From Deltaproteobacteria bacterium (GTDB lineage Bacteria; Desulfobacterota; Deferrisomatia; Deferrisomatales; JACRMM01): a stretch of 64,000 nucleotides of DNA. Made by a program: the position numbers and the translations under genes. Of the stretch, positions 26,701-34,445 are shown in pieces. The stretch is from assembly GCA_016214985.1 (NCBI GenBank), contig JACRMM010000028.1, positions 62,001 to 126,000 of the forward strand, read 5' to 3'. Numbering within the stretch: position 1 is the first letter of the stretch; every line of letters begins with the position of its first letter. The notes under the pieces were generated by a model. That model did no database searches and was not told the DNA's origin. It worked only from the letters and a program-made list of their open reading frames with translations.

Positions 26701-27286
26701 CCTCTTTTCGACTTCAGAATTGCACGCCATGGCAGAAGTAAACCTCATGGAGAACCGGGCCGAGATGGGTCAACTCGATGAGGCCTGGCAACACATCGCC
26801 CGCTTTCAACAGGCCAGCGCGGACCCCGCCTACGACCTGGTCAGGCACCGCTGGTCGGCCCGAATGAACCACGTCAAGGCCTCGATCCTTCTTGCACGGG
26901 GCGATCTCGATAGTGTCCAGGCCCTCGCCCGACAAGGACTTGACGTGGCAGAGCGCTGGGCCATGAAGAAGTACATCGGCAAAGCGGAACGGCTGCTCGG
27001 TCAGGTGATGACCGAACGGCGCGCCTACGACGCTGCCCAGCCCTATCTCCACACGGCCCTCGAAAAACTCGAGCAAGTCGGCAACCCCAAGCAACTCTGG
27101 ATCACCCACACCGCGCTGGCGAAGCTCTTCCGTGCCCTGGGCCGCCCCGACCGCGAACGCGAGCACTGGCAGGCGGCTGCCGCCATCGTGGGCTCGACGG
27201 CCGAAGGGCTGCAGGACGAGGCCCTTCGCAAGACGTTCCTAGAGGCAGCACCCGTCTGGGAGATCCTCGAGAAGTCCGGGACGTGA
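23777..27286 (+). CDS. Zinc-ribbon / class III adenylate cyclase / AAA ATPase / TPR protein
   Basis: A 1,169-residue cytosolic signalling protein. Two zinc ribbons open it (Cys3, 6, 17, 20 and Cys28, 31, 42, 45). A class III nucleotide-cyclase domain follows (about 86-260), with metal-binding Asp95 in LFADVANYT and Asp139 in FTGDGFMALFG and the later YTAVGDTTNLAARVQ. Next comes an STAND-type ATPase (about 290-690) with Walker A GEAGVGKS at 317-324 and a Walker B-like VILLEDVHWID, then TPR-like helices to the end. This architecture is widespread in deltaproteobacteria and rhizobia but mostly unstudied. It stands alone with no clear partner. Whether the cyclase is active cannot be decided by eye. 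Confidence 0.9.
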   Translation: MGCSKCGFDNPANMRFCGNCGSTLELTCTRCGFSNPPAFRFCGGCANDLTKPAEPAAVDYAEPKSYTPKHLTEKILTTRSALKGERKLVTVLFADVANYTALSELLDPEEVHQIMDGCFQVLMDEIHRREGTVNQFTGDGFMALFGAPLAHEDHAQRACHAALAIQREMEKYGEKIRRETGAEFRMRIGLNTGPVIVGAIGDDLRMDYTAVGDTTNLAARVQQAAKAGEVWMSAGTRGLVRDYFSEEAVGEVTLKGKNEPQRLYRLLSERAGVRTRFDAGLIRGITEFVGREREMEALRAAYARAKCGEAELVDIVGEAGVGKSRLVYEFRKTLGEQATVLTGSCLHYGRTTNFHPVIEIVRRAFGIEDGMSETEAGARIQAVASDGLTPFLGFYQNLLSLPVTDPKFNALNPEGRKFGTFEAVKSLLASLSNRKPLVILLEDVHWIDKISEELVTYVSRSVLDRPILLIATCRPEASPTWAQGAHYQRLGLHTLSAEIGAQLVRNLLGGLPIEPALETRVIEHAGGNPFFVEEIMRELLERGDLVIQGDRYACSKPIEQCHIPDTVQGVLAARMDRLSEDLKRTLQVASVIGRDFAFKLLRTILELGDDLRNHLTNLVGLEILYEKALFPELEYIFKHALTQEVAYDSLLKQRRRELHGRIAKTIEELYADKLEPHYEILAHHWELSDKPEKAVEYLVLAGEKSNRSQAANAAMDFFTRALQLGGVSKPIDGKVSLRIRMGRADPLHAMGRIEESIDDYREAIRLARDLGDERTVLACHVRVPQLIYNTTMKEDVPRFCEEGLTLARRLGDKGAEAQIATMYAYWRLLWRHTDEQGAVDEALTLATGAANQQAIFLIQTHLAHLERWRGNPARSLEYTRGPLEMLHAAYNITVASHLAFFHGLDLTDVGRYQEAVAHLSQWVEILERNRVLIALGRFYNALGWAYSETYDLEQAFRFNVRATEHAAGLRKSPANLFSTSELHAMAEVNLMENRAEMGQLDEAWQHIARFQQASADPAYDLVRHRWSARMNHVKASILLARGDLDSVQALARQGLDVAERWAMKKYIGKAERLLGQVMTERRAYDAAQPYLHTALEKLEQVGNPKQLWITHTALAKLFRALGRPDREREHWQAAAAIVGSTAEGLQDEALRKTFLEAAPVWEILEKSGT

Positions 27287-27388
27287 GGGCAGCCAGGTCA
27301 CCGTCGCGCTATCCTGAGCACTCTCATGTTCGCTTCACAAGGGGGGTCCGTCTTCGTCGGCCCTGAGGCGTGGGCACGCCATCTGCTT

Positions 27389-28192
27389 TCAGTCGCCAAA
27401 CACCCCCTGCTGAGCATACTGATTGAATACTGAGCCATCATGTCCCAGTACGACCTTACAGTTATAGCGTCTAGTGATACTTTTCAATCTCTCAAGGCTT
27501 TTCCACCACGCCCCCATATCCCTGACAAGCCATCCGGGCGGTTTACATTCATAGAAATTATCCTTGAAGAACATGACGTCAGATGTAAATAGAAAGGATT
27601 CCCGGTTATTGAGGTGCGCTCGAAGCGCTAAGCTGCCGGGAGTGTGTCCGGGGGTAAGGTACACGGTAATCCCATCAAAGAGCTCGACCTCAGTTCCGTA
27701 GACTGGTTTCCAGTTGAAGGAGCTGTCAATATAGTGCGGGAGATAGGCTCCGAAATCCTGTTTCGTGGCGACAGCGTAGAAGCTGTATTTCAACTCGTCC
27801 TCATGAACGTAAATCGGCACGTCCAGCCCCCGGAAGAATTCGAGCCCCCCGGCGTGATCCAGGTGCATATGACCGAGGACAATTGCCTTGACGTCCTTCA
27901 CGCCGTAACCGGCCCTTCTTAGGAGGTTATCGAGACGGTTTTCATCACTGTAACGGGTGATTCCGAAGACCTCCTTCACTGGGCCCGGCCACAGTTCTTC
28001 CCAAGTCGGGGCCGGCCCAGTGTCGTAAAGGATCACCCCTTCCTTAGGATGTTCAATCAACGCCCCAAGCATCTGGAAATCCGTGCGAAGGGCTTCCGGA
28101 GTCGCGTTGCTGTGCGTCGATACGCCGGCGGCTTCAATGGCCCAACCAAGATCGGCCTTTAGGGTCCCAAAATCCAATAGCCGTAGTTTCAT
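27389..28192 (-). CDS. Metallo-beta-lactamase-fold hydrolase, AHL-lactonase-like
   Basis: A 267-residue MBL-fold enzyme. HMHLDH at residues 108-113 is the HxHxDH dizinc motif, with DAGGLEFF following, a later FTSDVMFF Asp and a C-terminal LGHDGSVF His. The layout matches the AiiA/AttM N-acyl-homoserine lactonase branch, though related lactonases and esterases look the same. ATG 28192 is preceded by GAGAGGTG. G+C is visibly lower than in flanking chromosomal genes, consistent with transfer. It converges with the cyclase gene. Quorum quenching is a family-based possibility only. Confidence 0.83.
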   Translation of the reverse strand: MKLRLLDFGTLKADLGWAIEAAGVSTHSNATPEALRTDFQMLGALIEHPKEGVILYDTGPAPTWEELWPGPVKEVFGITRYSDENRLDNLLRRAGYGVKDVKAIVLGHMHLDHAGGLEFFRGLDVPIYVHEDELKYSFYAVATKQDFGAYLPHYIDSSFNWKPVYGTEVELFDGITVYLTPGHTPGSLALRAHLNNRESFLFTSDVMFFKDNFYECKPPGWLVRDMGAWWKSLERLKSITRRYNCKVVLGHDGSVFNQYAQQGVFGD

Positions 28193-28522
28193 CTTCGCAC
28201 CTCTCTCACTTTGAGTTTCGGGTTGGTGGTTACACCTCGAGCGAGCCCAATCTTCCTCCTCTCTCGCCCCCTCGCTGACGCCCCTACGCGGCTTCTTGAA
28301 CGCCGGCTTGATGCCACGCGCAGCGTCCCGTCAACCCTTAGGGTTTCACCGCTTCGCACGACAATCGCGCTGACCTCAGGCCCGAGGGGCGTCGGGCGGG
28401 GACAGCGGAGCGCGGCGCGGCCACTTCCAGAGCTTCGAATGTCCCATCGCGCCGTACGGAGTCGGCCCTGCCCGGCGGCCCGTGATCTGCTAAGTCAACG
28501 GCATTGCGTCGCAAAAATACGC
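28193..28522. other. Noncoding gap upstream of the lactonase-like gene
   Basis: A 330-base stretch with no supported gene. Its far edge holds one arm of an inverted repeat that spans the methyltransferase 3' end. The lactonase ribosome site lies at the near edge. No convincing promoter was found. Confidence 0.3.
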
Positions 28523-28537
28523 TCACGGCCGGCGGGC
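28470..28537. repeat. Inverted repeat across the methyltransferase stop codon
   Basis: The 16-base arm at 28470-28485 (GCCCGGCGGCCCGTGA) pairs with the 15-base arm at 28523-28537 (TCACGGCCGGCGGGC), with one or two mismatches or gaps and a 37-base spacer. The second arm encodes the last residues and stop of the methyltransferase. The long spacer argues against a simple terminator. Confidence 0.4.
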
Positions 28538-29338
28538 TGTCACTAGTATCGCCGGGCACGGAATCCCCGGGCCGCCGTTTCGCAGGTACGAAGTCGTGGC
28601 TGCCCTGAGCGTTTCACGAATACGCTCTTGGATTTGCGGTGTCTGTCGTTCATAGACCATCCGCATGCGAACTGTGCCCTTGAGGACAACCTCAATAACT
28701 GTTTCCGGTCCACGAAGAGGCCACGCAATAGCGACGTCTCTTGTTCGAACTTCCCGAAAGCCCACTTGCGCGAGCACCGGGTCGCGCACCTCAGAATCTG
28801 CCAACGCGAACATCGGTGGAGCTGGTGGCAGCCCCACATCCATATTCGCGTGCATTCGAAAGGTCCCGAGAATGAGACCGAAGAACTCCCCTCCCTGCTG
28901 CGGTGCATGCCAGACGGTGAAGCCGACAATTCCTCCTGGCTTCAAGACACGCGCCGCTTCGCGCAGCGCTCGGGCAGGCTCCGCGAAGTGCAGGAAGCCG
29001 AAACAGCAAATCACAGAGTCGAATTGCTCGTCTTTGAACGGTAGCGCTTCGGCATCACCTTCGTGAAAGCTGGCTCCCGGCGCGCGCTGGCGTGCGAGTG
29101 CAACCATGGCTCGGGCCACATCGACTCCCACAACGGTTGCGCCACGGGCCAGAGCCTCCGCCGCAAGATGGCCCGTGCCCGAAGCAACTTCGAGCACGTG
29201 GCGCCCGCGCAGATCGCCCACACCGTCCAATAGCGGCCCAAATGCTTGCCGCGTAGCGGGCAGGTCAACGGCGTCGTAGGCGACCGCGTTGCGTTGCCAC
29301 CCCTGACGTTCGAATTGTGAGAATGTCTCTGCATGCAT
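28523..29338 (-). CDS. Class I SAM-dependent methyltransferase (UbiE/type 11)
   Basis: A 271-residue small-molecule methyltransferase. Motif I VLEVASGTGHLAAEAL, the acidic post-I strand VVGVDVARAM, DAEALPFKDEQFDSVIC and LREAARVLKPGGIVGFTVW are in the standard order. I chose ATG 29338 (MHAETFSQFERQGWQ); the longer frame to 29413 would overlap the neighbouring gene and does not look coding. It lies 25 bases after the hotdog-fold gene on the same strand, so the two are likely cotranscribed. Substrate unknown. Part of a lower-GC accessory stretch. Confidence 0.85.
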   Translation of the reverse strand: MHAETFSQFERQGWQRNAVAYDAVDLPATRQAFGPLLDGVGDLRGRHVLEVASGTGHLAAEALARGATVVGVDVARAMVALARQRAPGASFHEGDAEALPFKDEQFDSVICCFGFLHFAEPARALREAARVLKPGGIVGFTVWHAPQQGGEFFGLILGTFRMHANMDVGLPPAPPMFALADSEVRDPVLAQVGFREVRTRDVAIAWPLRGPETVIEVVLKGTVRMRMVYERQTPQIQERIRETLRAATTSYLRNGGPGIPCPAILVTARRP

Positions 29339-29363
29339 CCGACGCTCGTTTACGCGCACTCGA

Positions 29364-30089
29364 CTACGCGGCAGCCTTAATCCAGGTCGCCCTACCCACC
29401 GCATGCAGTTCACCGCGAGAAGAGAAGATCGCCGTTCCTGCGTATCCCTTTCGGCCGTCCTCGCCGATCGGCCAACCGATTACAACGCAACGCGCTCCCA
29501 CCTCAACCGGCCGGATGATCTTGCCGGCCAGCCGACCTAGAGCAGGCGGAACTACAAGTCGAGAGCCGAAGAAGCCGGACAGCGTGTAGAGTGCCCATCC
29601 GGAGGGACAGTCCAGCACCGCCCAGACGAGCCGGGTCTGCACCTTGCCGTCCCCGTCCCCCAACCACGGCTCGGGAGTCCACGGTGTGGCCAAGATGGAT
29701 CGGTCAGGTGTCGGGCCGGGCAATATCCGAAGGCCCCGCGTCTCGGGGTACTCGGAACTGCAGACGAAGCACGTGGGTGCGGGATGATGTTCAAAGCCGG
29801 GGAAAGATGCCGAGGCGGCCACGGCCTGCTCGTAACTCACAGGAGCGGGTACATCCAGATCGAGAGCTTTCGGGGCCCCTTCGGCAACGACCCCGTCCTG
29901 CGTGCTGAGTGTGAATCCGCCGCCGTCGAGGCGGCGAACCTCCAACGGCGAGCTCAAGGGGACCGGACGGCGCAAGGTAACCTCCGCGGCGCGGCCAACC
30001 AGCTCAGCCACGATGCCGCACACGTAACCGCCTTGACCGTGTCCTGGGGGCCCAATAAATCGGTCTTCTACGATCAGGTTCTCATTCAT
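29364..30089 (-). CDS. Hotdog-fold thioesterase-like protein
   Basis: A 241-residue protein with two hotdog-like halves: an N-terminal half with GPPGHGQGGYVCGIVAELVG (a helix with Gly-rich acyl-CoA-type binding) and a C-terminal half with WAVLDCPSGWALYTLSGF and RCVVIGWPIGEDGRKGYAGTAIFSSRGELHAVGRA. FVCSSEYPETRGLRI in between is typical of uncharacterised thioesterase-superfamily proteins. ATG 30089 has GAGAGGAG about 10 bases upstream and is the correct start. The open frame continues upstream through an SDR fragment, which is not part of this protein. Acyl-thioester hydrolysis is inferred. Confidence 0.72.
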   Translation of the reverse strand: MNENLIVEDRFIGPPGHGQGGYVCGIVAELVGRAAEVTLRRPVPLSSPLEVRRLDGGGFTLSTQDGVVAEGAPKALDLDVPAPVSYEQAVAASASFPGFEHHPAPTCFVCSSEYPETRGLRILPGPTPDRSILATPWTPEPWLGDGDGKVQTRLVWAVLDCPSGWALYTLSGFFGSRLVVPPALGRLAGKIIRPVEVGARCVVIGWPIGEDGRKGYAGTAIFSSRGELHAVGRATWIKAAA

Positions 30090-30149
30090 TGCAGTGGTCT
30101 CCTCTCGCACGGCTGCGTGCACGAGATGGGCATGTTCACATGCACAAGA

Positions 30150-30281
30150 GCAATCCGCCTTGCGGCGGGCCTTGATGACGACATCGGCGCCTTCCCCCGC
30201 GAGGAGCTGAGCGGTTGCCAGGCCGATTCCCCTGGTTCCGTCCGTCACAAGGGCCACCTTACCCGCGACCCTGTCCATCAT
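30150..30281 (-). pseudogene. Short-chain dehydrogenase N-terminal fragment
   Basis: About 44 codons encode only the Rossmann start of an SDR: RVAGKVALVTDGTRGIGLATAQLLAGEGADVV, with the cofactor motif TDGTRGIG (normally TGGxxGIG). The similarity ends within a few residues, where Cys-rich non-homologous sequence begins. The frame then runs into the hotdog gene without a stop. I read it as the remnant of a deleted dehydrogenase gene. Confidence 0.7.
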
Positions 30282-30425
30282 CGCCCCTCCTGAGCGTCCT
30301 GGCCCACGGGCGCCCGGTCCGCACGAGGCCTCGCAGATTTCGCATCCGCAACCGAAGAGGAGTGCGGCAGCGCCCGCCTCGCCGAGCCATTCGCGGCCTC
30401 CCGGCGGCTCACCCCCTCGGCCGAG

Positions 30426-30668
30426 CTACGCCGTCCTTCGTTCCTCAACCGCCTCACGGTGTGGCTCCGCCAGAGCCGCCGCGGGCGGGGCAGGGAACGG
30501 CGGCGGGTTGCCGCCGAAGCTCCGAGCGCCTTCGAGAAACCTTCTTGCCTGGGCCACCCGCTGCTCGTACCGCCGGTCGGCCAGATTCACCGGCTCTCCG
30601 AGCGACCGGTTCGGCGATTCGTCGATGCGGGGGGTGCGATTCTGATCGAGCGCGTTGTGGGATTTCAT
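30426..30668 (-). CDS. Small hypothetical protein, 80 aa
   Basis: An 80-residue, charged, soluble protein starting MKSHNALDQNRTPRIDESPN. A strong ribosome site AAGGAGGG lies about 6 bases before ATG 30668, the main reason to accept it. The middle (RRYEQRVAQARRFLEGARSFG) is a likely amphipathic helix and the tail is Pro/Ala/Glu-rich. No family recognised. It lies between the SDR fragment and the large regulator on the same strand as both. Confidence 0.55.
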   Translation of the reverse strand: MKSHNALDQNRTPRIDESPNRSLGEPVNLADRRYEQRVAQARRFLEGARSFGGNPPPFPAPPAAALAEPHREAVEERRTA

Positions 30669-30913
30669 GGCAGCCCTCCTTCTCCTGTGTGGGTGACCGG
30701 CTCGCTGACAGCATAACGGAGGGGCGGTAACCGATGGGTAACACGACGCCGGAAATAATGCAGAGGGCCCGGAATCGGGAATCGGAAGGCATAGGGCAGC
30801 CCAGAAGTCGGAACGAAGGAGATGAGAACGGCAGGGGGCAGGATCGGAGGGAAACGCCGGGGGCGGCCGTTCGGGGAGAGCGAGGGAGCCGAGCCGCAAA
30901 GCGAAACGAGACG

Positions 30914-33900
30914 CTACTCGTTTCTCAACGCTCGACCGATTGCCTCCGTCTCCGGCGAAGGCTCGATCCGAAGCACGGTTCCGAGGACTTTCCTGCAGCG
31001 CTGATATACGGCCAGCGCTTCCGCTCTGCGCCCGGACCGCTGGTGGCAGACCATGAGTCGCCGGTAGAGCTCCTCGACCAAGGGGTCGACCTCGACCGCC
31101 TTCTGGTATCGGCCGGCGGCTTCCTCCCAGCGTCCGCTCTGCTCCAGCCGACGCCCGTGGTTCCCGATCGCGCGGATGAACTCACTGCGGAGCCGCTCCC
31201 GGTAGGGAAGGGCCCAGGACGCGTCGATCTCCTGGGGCAGGAAAGCGCCTCGGTAGAGGGCGATCGCGCTGTCGAACCCTTGCGCCGCCTGAGCGGGGTC
31301 ACGGCCCTTCTTCTCCGCTTCCTCCGCCTGGCCCAAGAGCCGTTCCAGGGCAAAGGCGTCGACCCAGCAGCAACGCGGATCGAGCGTCAGCAAGCCCTCC
31401 GCGAGCCGGAGCGCGTCCTTCTCCCCCAGCAGCCGGCGCAGACGGTACAGGGTGGTCGCAAAGGACCGGTGGGCCTGGTATCCGTCGGCATCGGGCCACA
31501 GGGCATCGGTCAGGCGCGCCTCACTGACTTTGTGGCCCCCGAGAGCGATGAGAGCCTTGAGCAGCGCCAGGGGCTTCTGCTGAGTCTTGCCGGAGAACTG
31601 AACCGGAGTCCCCCCTCGTACCAGCTCGAACCGGCCCAGGGTGTAGATCTTCAGCGGCCAGGGCCAACTCTCGACCTCCGCACGCGGGGCTCGGAGCGCG
31701 AGCCCGCAGCGCGCAACCAGATCTTGGACGTACGCTACCTCGATCCCGAGGTCGAGGGCCCTTTCGCACAGCGCGGAGAGAACCGGGGGGCGGCAGAGGT
31801 AGGGCACGAAACCGCCCCTCTCCCTCCCCAGCGCCAGACCCCTACGCAGAAAGGCGGCCCCGTCCGCGTCGGCCCCCCTGTCGAAGGCAAATTTTGCCTC
31901 GGCCAGGTGTGCGTCCAGGAGGAGCTGAGTGTACCCTCCTCCACTCGCGACCTCTTCCCCGCGGGCAAGCTGGTCCAGCGCCCCCCCCTCCTCTCCGCAC
32001 TCCTGGTCCACCTGAGCTTTCAGCAGGTGGCTCGCCGCCTGGGCGTAGCAGACCCCCGCCGAAGTGGCCAGCTCCAGGGCCAGGTCGATGCTTCGGGAGG
32101 CGCGCTCCACCTGCCCTTCGCGCAGCGCCATGGCCGCGCTCAGGTAGTGGTGGTAGCATTGGTTCCAGCGCTTCGCCTTGACGGGGGAGAGCGCCATTCG
32201 GTTCAGCAGGGCTCGGGCTTGCGCGACGTCATCGGCATTCAGAGACGCCCTCACGCCGTTGGAGAGAAACATGAAGTCCATGGCGTGCACACCGGTGGCT
32301 TCGGCCAGCTCCATCCCCTCCCGGGTCAGCTCTCCGACCCGCCGGAAGAGACCGCGAGCGTTGGAGAAGAAGGCCTCGGCAAAGAGGCACCGAAGTCGGC
32401 TCAGTGGGCTGGCCTCACCGGAACGAGCGGTCTGTTCCAATCTCTCCAAGACGGCTTCCGCTCCCGCGGAGTCGCCCGAGTAGCACTTGCGGAACGACGC
32501 GTGCGCCAGGATCTGCACCGCAGCGTTGACGTCCGGTGTGCCCAGCGCGAGAGCGAGGGCGCGAGCCTCCCACTCGGGCAAGTCGACGCGCCGCGGTTGC
32601 CGCACCACCAGCGCGGCGTACAGGCTCGCGACGACATGGTCGCCTACCTCACCGGGGGGAACCTCGTCCGGACCCTTCACGATCTCGTACAAGGTTGAGA
32701 TCCACGGATCAACCTCCGCATAGTCCTCGAGGCCGTGGAGGATCGAGTCAACCGCTCCTGACCACGCCAGGAGCAGACCCGCCTGGTCCGTGCCGCGATT
32801 CTGAAACAGACGAAACGCCCGTTCAAAATGTTCCCGAGCCTCCGGGGCATCGAAGGGCATGCGGCAGACCCCGAGCCAATAGAGGAGCCAAGGCGAGCTC
32901 TTCAGTCTCTCTGCCGGCAGCTCCCGCAGCCATCCCTCCAGGATTTGCCCTCGCCCCTGCTCCACGAGCGACCGGCCCCTTGTCAGAATCAGCCCGGTGA
33001 CGCCGTCCCAGTCCTCGGCCTCGCAGAGCAGCTTGGCGGCATCCTCCGGCTGCTCACTCTCCACCAGCAGGGACGCTGCGGCTCGCTGGATCTGTCGCTC
33101 TTCCTCCCCGCTCCACGACCCCCGTGCCCGATCGGCGAGGAATTCCCGGAACAGCGGGTGGTACTGGTAGACCGGCTCTTGGTGCAGGCGCTTTTCGGTG
33201 AAGAGATTGTGCCGGTTCAAGAAGGAGAGGCGCCGGTCGGCGCGGGGGTCGCCGGTGAGGCTTTGAGCCATGGGAGCGGTCATGAACGGGAAGAAGGAGG
33301 TCTTCAGGAGGAAGCTCTTCGTCTCCTCGTCGAGGCGGTCGAAGATCTCGCCCGCGAAGTAGTCGAAGATCTCCTCGGGGTTCGCGTCTTCGAGCTCCTG
33401 GGGCTCGAGGCTCCCGGTCCTGGCTGCTTCCAGCAGCAACTGCAGCCCGGCGGCCCAGCCGTCCATCTTCTCGTAGAGGTGCCTGGAGGCCTCAGTCGGG
33501 AGCTCCCGGAATCCCACCTGTTCGACGATCCCTTCGAACTCCTCTTGGGTCAGCCGGACCTCGTTCCAGCCGATCCACTCCAGCTGGCGACTGACACGAA
33601 GGCGGGCAAACGCGGACGGCGGATCGTCGCGGCTCAGAAAGGCAAAGCTCATGCCCTGGGGGATCCGGGTGAGCCCTTCGAGAAGGACCCGGTGGAGGGG
33701 CGCGTCCTCCGGGACATCCTGATAGCTGTCGAACACGAGGAGGGCAGGAGACTCGAGGCGGGAGAAGAGCTCCTCGAAGAAGTTCCGGCTGAACTCCGGG
33801 ATGCCCTGCAGGTATTCTGACGTCAGGTGCGGCAGGGCGTTGCGCCGAGTCGGGGCCGCCTTCTGGGCTGCGAGACCGAGGTAGTGGAAGAAGGTGGCCA

Positions 33901-34135
33901 GGTCGGCGTCGCCGGCGTCGGCCCGATACCAGAGGCAGGGCAAGTCTCTCGCCTCGACGTAACAGCTGAGCAGCGTCGTCTTGCCGGAGCCGGCGGGTCC
34001 GGAGACCCAGACGACCGGGCGGGCCCGGCCCTCGTCCAGCCGCCGGAACAGCCGCTCACGGCAGAGCCCCCCTGCCGTGGCGGGACGGCAGACCTTTGCC
34101 GCCCACGGAGCAGCGGAATCACTTCTTGACTTCAT
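30914..34135 (-). CDS. MalT-like ATPase / BTAD transcriptional regulator
   Basis: A 1,073-residue regulator. The N-terminal STAND ATPase has Walker A GPAGSGKT (46-53) and a Walker B-like ALLVFDSYQDV, followed by winged-helix and TPR-like repeats as in MalT. Instead of a LuxR helix-turn-helix, the last 260 residues form a SARP-type unit: an OmpR-like winged helix (LKIYTLGRFELVRGGTPVQF... LTDALWPDADGYQAHRSFATTLYRLRRLLG) and a bacterial transcriptional-activation (BTAD) TPR domain ending RIEPSPETEAIGRAL. ATG 34135 is chosen; a TTG at 34162 is possible. Targets are not evident. It may control the small gene below it or a distant set. Confidence 0.88.
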   Translation of the reverse strand: MKSRSDSAAPWAAKVCRPATAGGLCRERLFRRLDEGRARPVVWVSGPAGSGKTTLLSCYVEARDLPCLWYRADAGDADLATFFHYLGLAAQKAAPTRRNALPHLTSEYLQGIPEFSRNFFEELFSRLESPALLVFDSYQDVPEDAPLHRVLLEGLTRIPQGMSFAFLSRDDPPSAFARLRVSRQLEWIGWNEVRLTQEEFEGIVEQVGFRELPTEASRHLYEKMDGWAAGLQLLLEAARTGSLEPQELEDANPEEIFDYFAGEIFDRLDEETKSFLLKTSFFPFMTAPMAQSLTGDPRADRRLSFLNRHNLFTEKRLHQEPVYQYHPLFREFLADRARGSWSGEEERQIQRAAASLLVESEQPEDAAKLLCEAEDWDGVTGLILTRGRSLVEQGRGQILEGWLRELPAERLKSSPWLLYWLGVCRMPFDAPEAREHFERAFRLFQNRGTDQAGLLLAWSGAVDSILHGLEDYAEVDPWISTLYEIVKGPDEVPPGEVGDHVVASLYAALVVRQPRRVDLPEWEARALALALGTPDVNAAVQILAHASFRKCYSGDSAGAEAVLERLEQTARSGEASPLSRLRCLFAEAFFSNARGLFRRVGELTREGMELAEATGVHAMDFMFLSNGVRASLNADDVAQARALLNRMALSPVKAKRWNQCYHHYLSAAMALREGQVERASRSIDLALELATSAGVCYAQAASHLLKAQVDQECGEEGGALDQLARGEEVASGGGYTQLLLDAHLAEAKFAFDRGADADGAAFLRRGLALGRERGGFVPYLCRPPVLSALCERALDLGIEVAYVQDLVARCGLALRAPRAEVESWPWPLKIYTLGRFELVRGGTPVQFSGKTQQKPLALLKALIALGGHKVSEARLTDALWPDADGYQAHRSFATTLYRLRRLLGEKDALRLAEGLLTLDPRCCWVDAFALERLLGQAEEAEKKGRDPAQAAQGFDSAIALYRGAFLPQEIDASWALPYRERLRSEFIRAIGNHGRRLEQSGRWEEAAGRYQKAVEVDPLVEELYRRLMVCHQRSGRRAEALAVYQRCRKVLGTVLRIEPSPETEAIGRALRNE

Positions 34136-34445
34136 GGGACCACAGCATCGGTGCTCCGGCAACCATCTGTTCTGCCTTGTTTATGCTTCGCGCGGGCACA
34201 TTCCTCACCTGCTTTGCCGAGGGTCGCGCGCGAGTGTGGCCAGCGCAGGACTTCGCGGCAAACGCCAGAGCAGGATCTGGCGATACTTAGAAACCATCAT
34301 TTCCGATCGCCATGATGGAAAGGTCCTCGCTCTCGTTTCGGCTGTCATCCGTCCTCCCCCACGTGCCAGAGCCCAAAGGCGCGAAAGGAACACAGTCTGG
34401 ACAGTGGGCCCGCACCCCGGTGCCTCCCCACCCCCGCGACTTCGC
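34136..34445. other. Intergenic gap with a dyad (34294-34318)
   Basis: A 310-base gap between the regulator start and the end of the transporter operon. CCATCAT (34294-34300) and ATGATGG (34312-34318) form a perfect 7-base inverted repeat with an 11-base spacer, either an operator or a weak stem for the incoming operon. Nothing else supportable. Confidence 0.35.

Noticed and set aside
30734..32698. 654-codon open frame on the plus strand
   Set aside because: It lies opposite the BTAD/TPR part of the large regulator and has no recognisable domain; shadow of a real gene.
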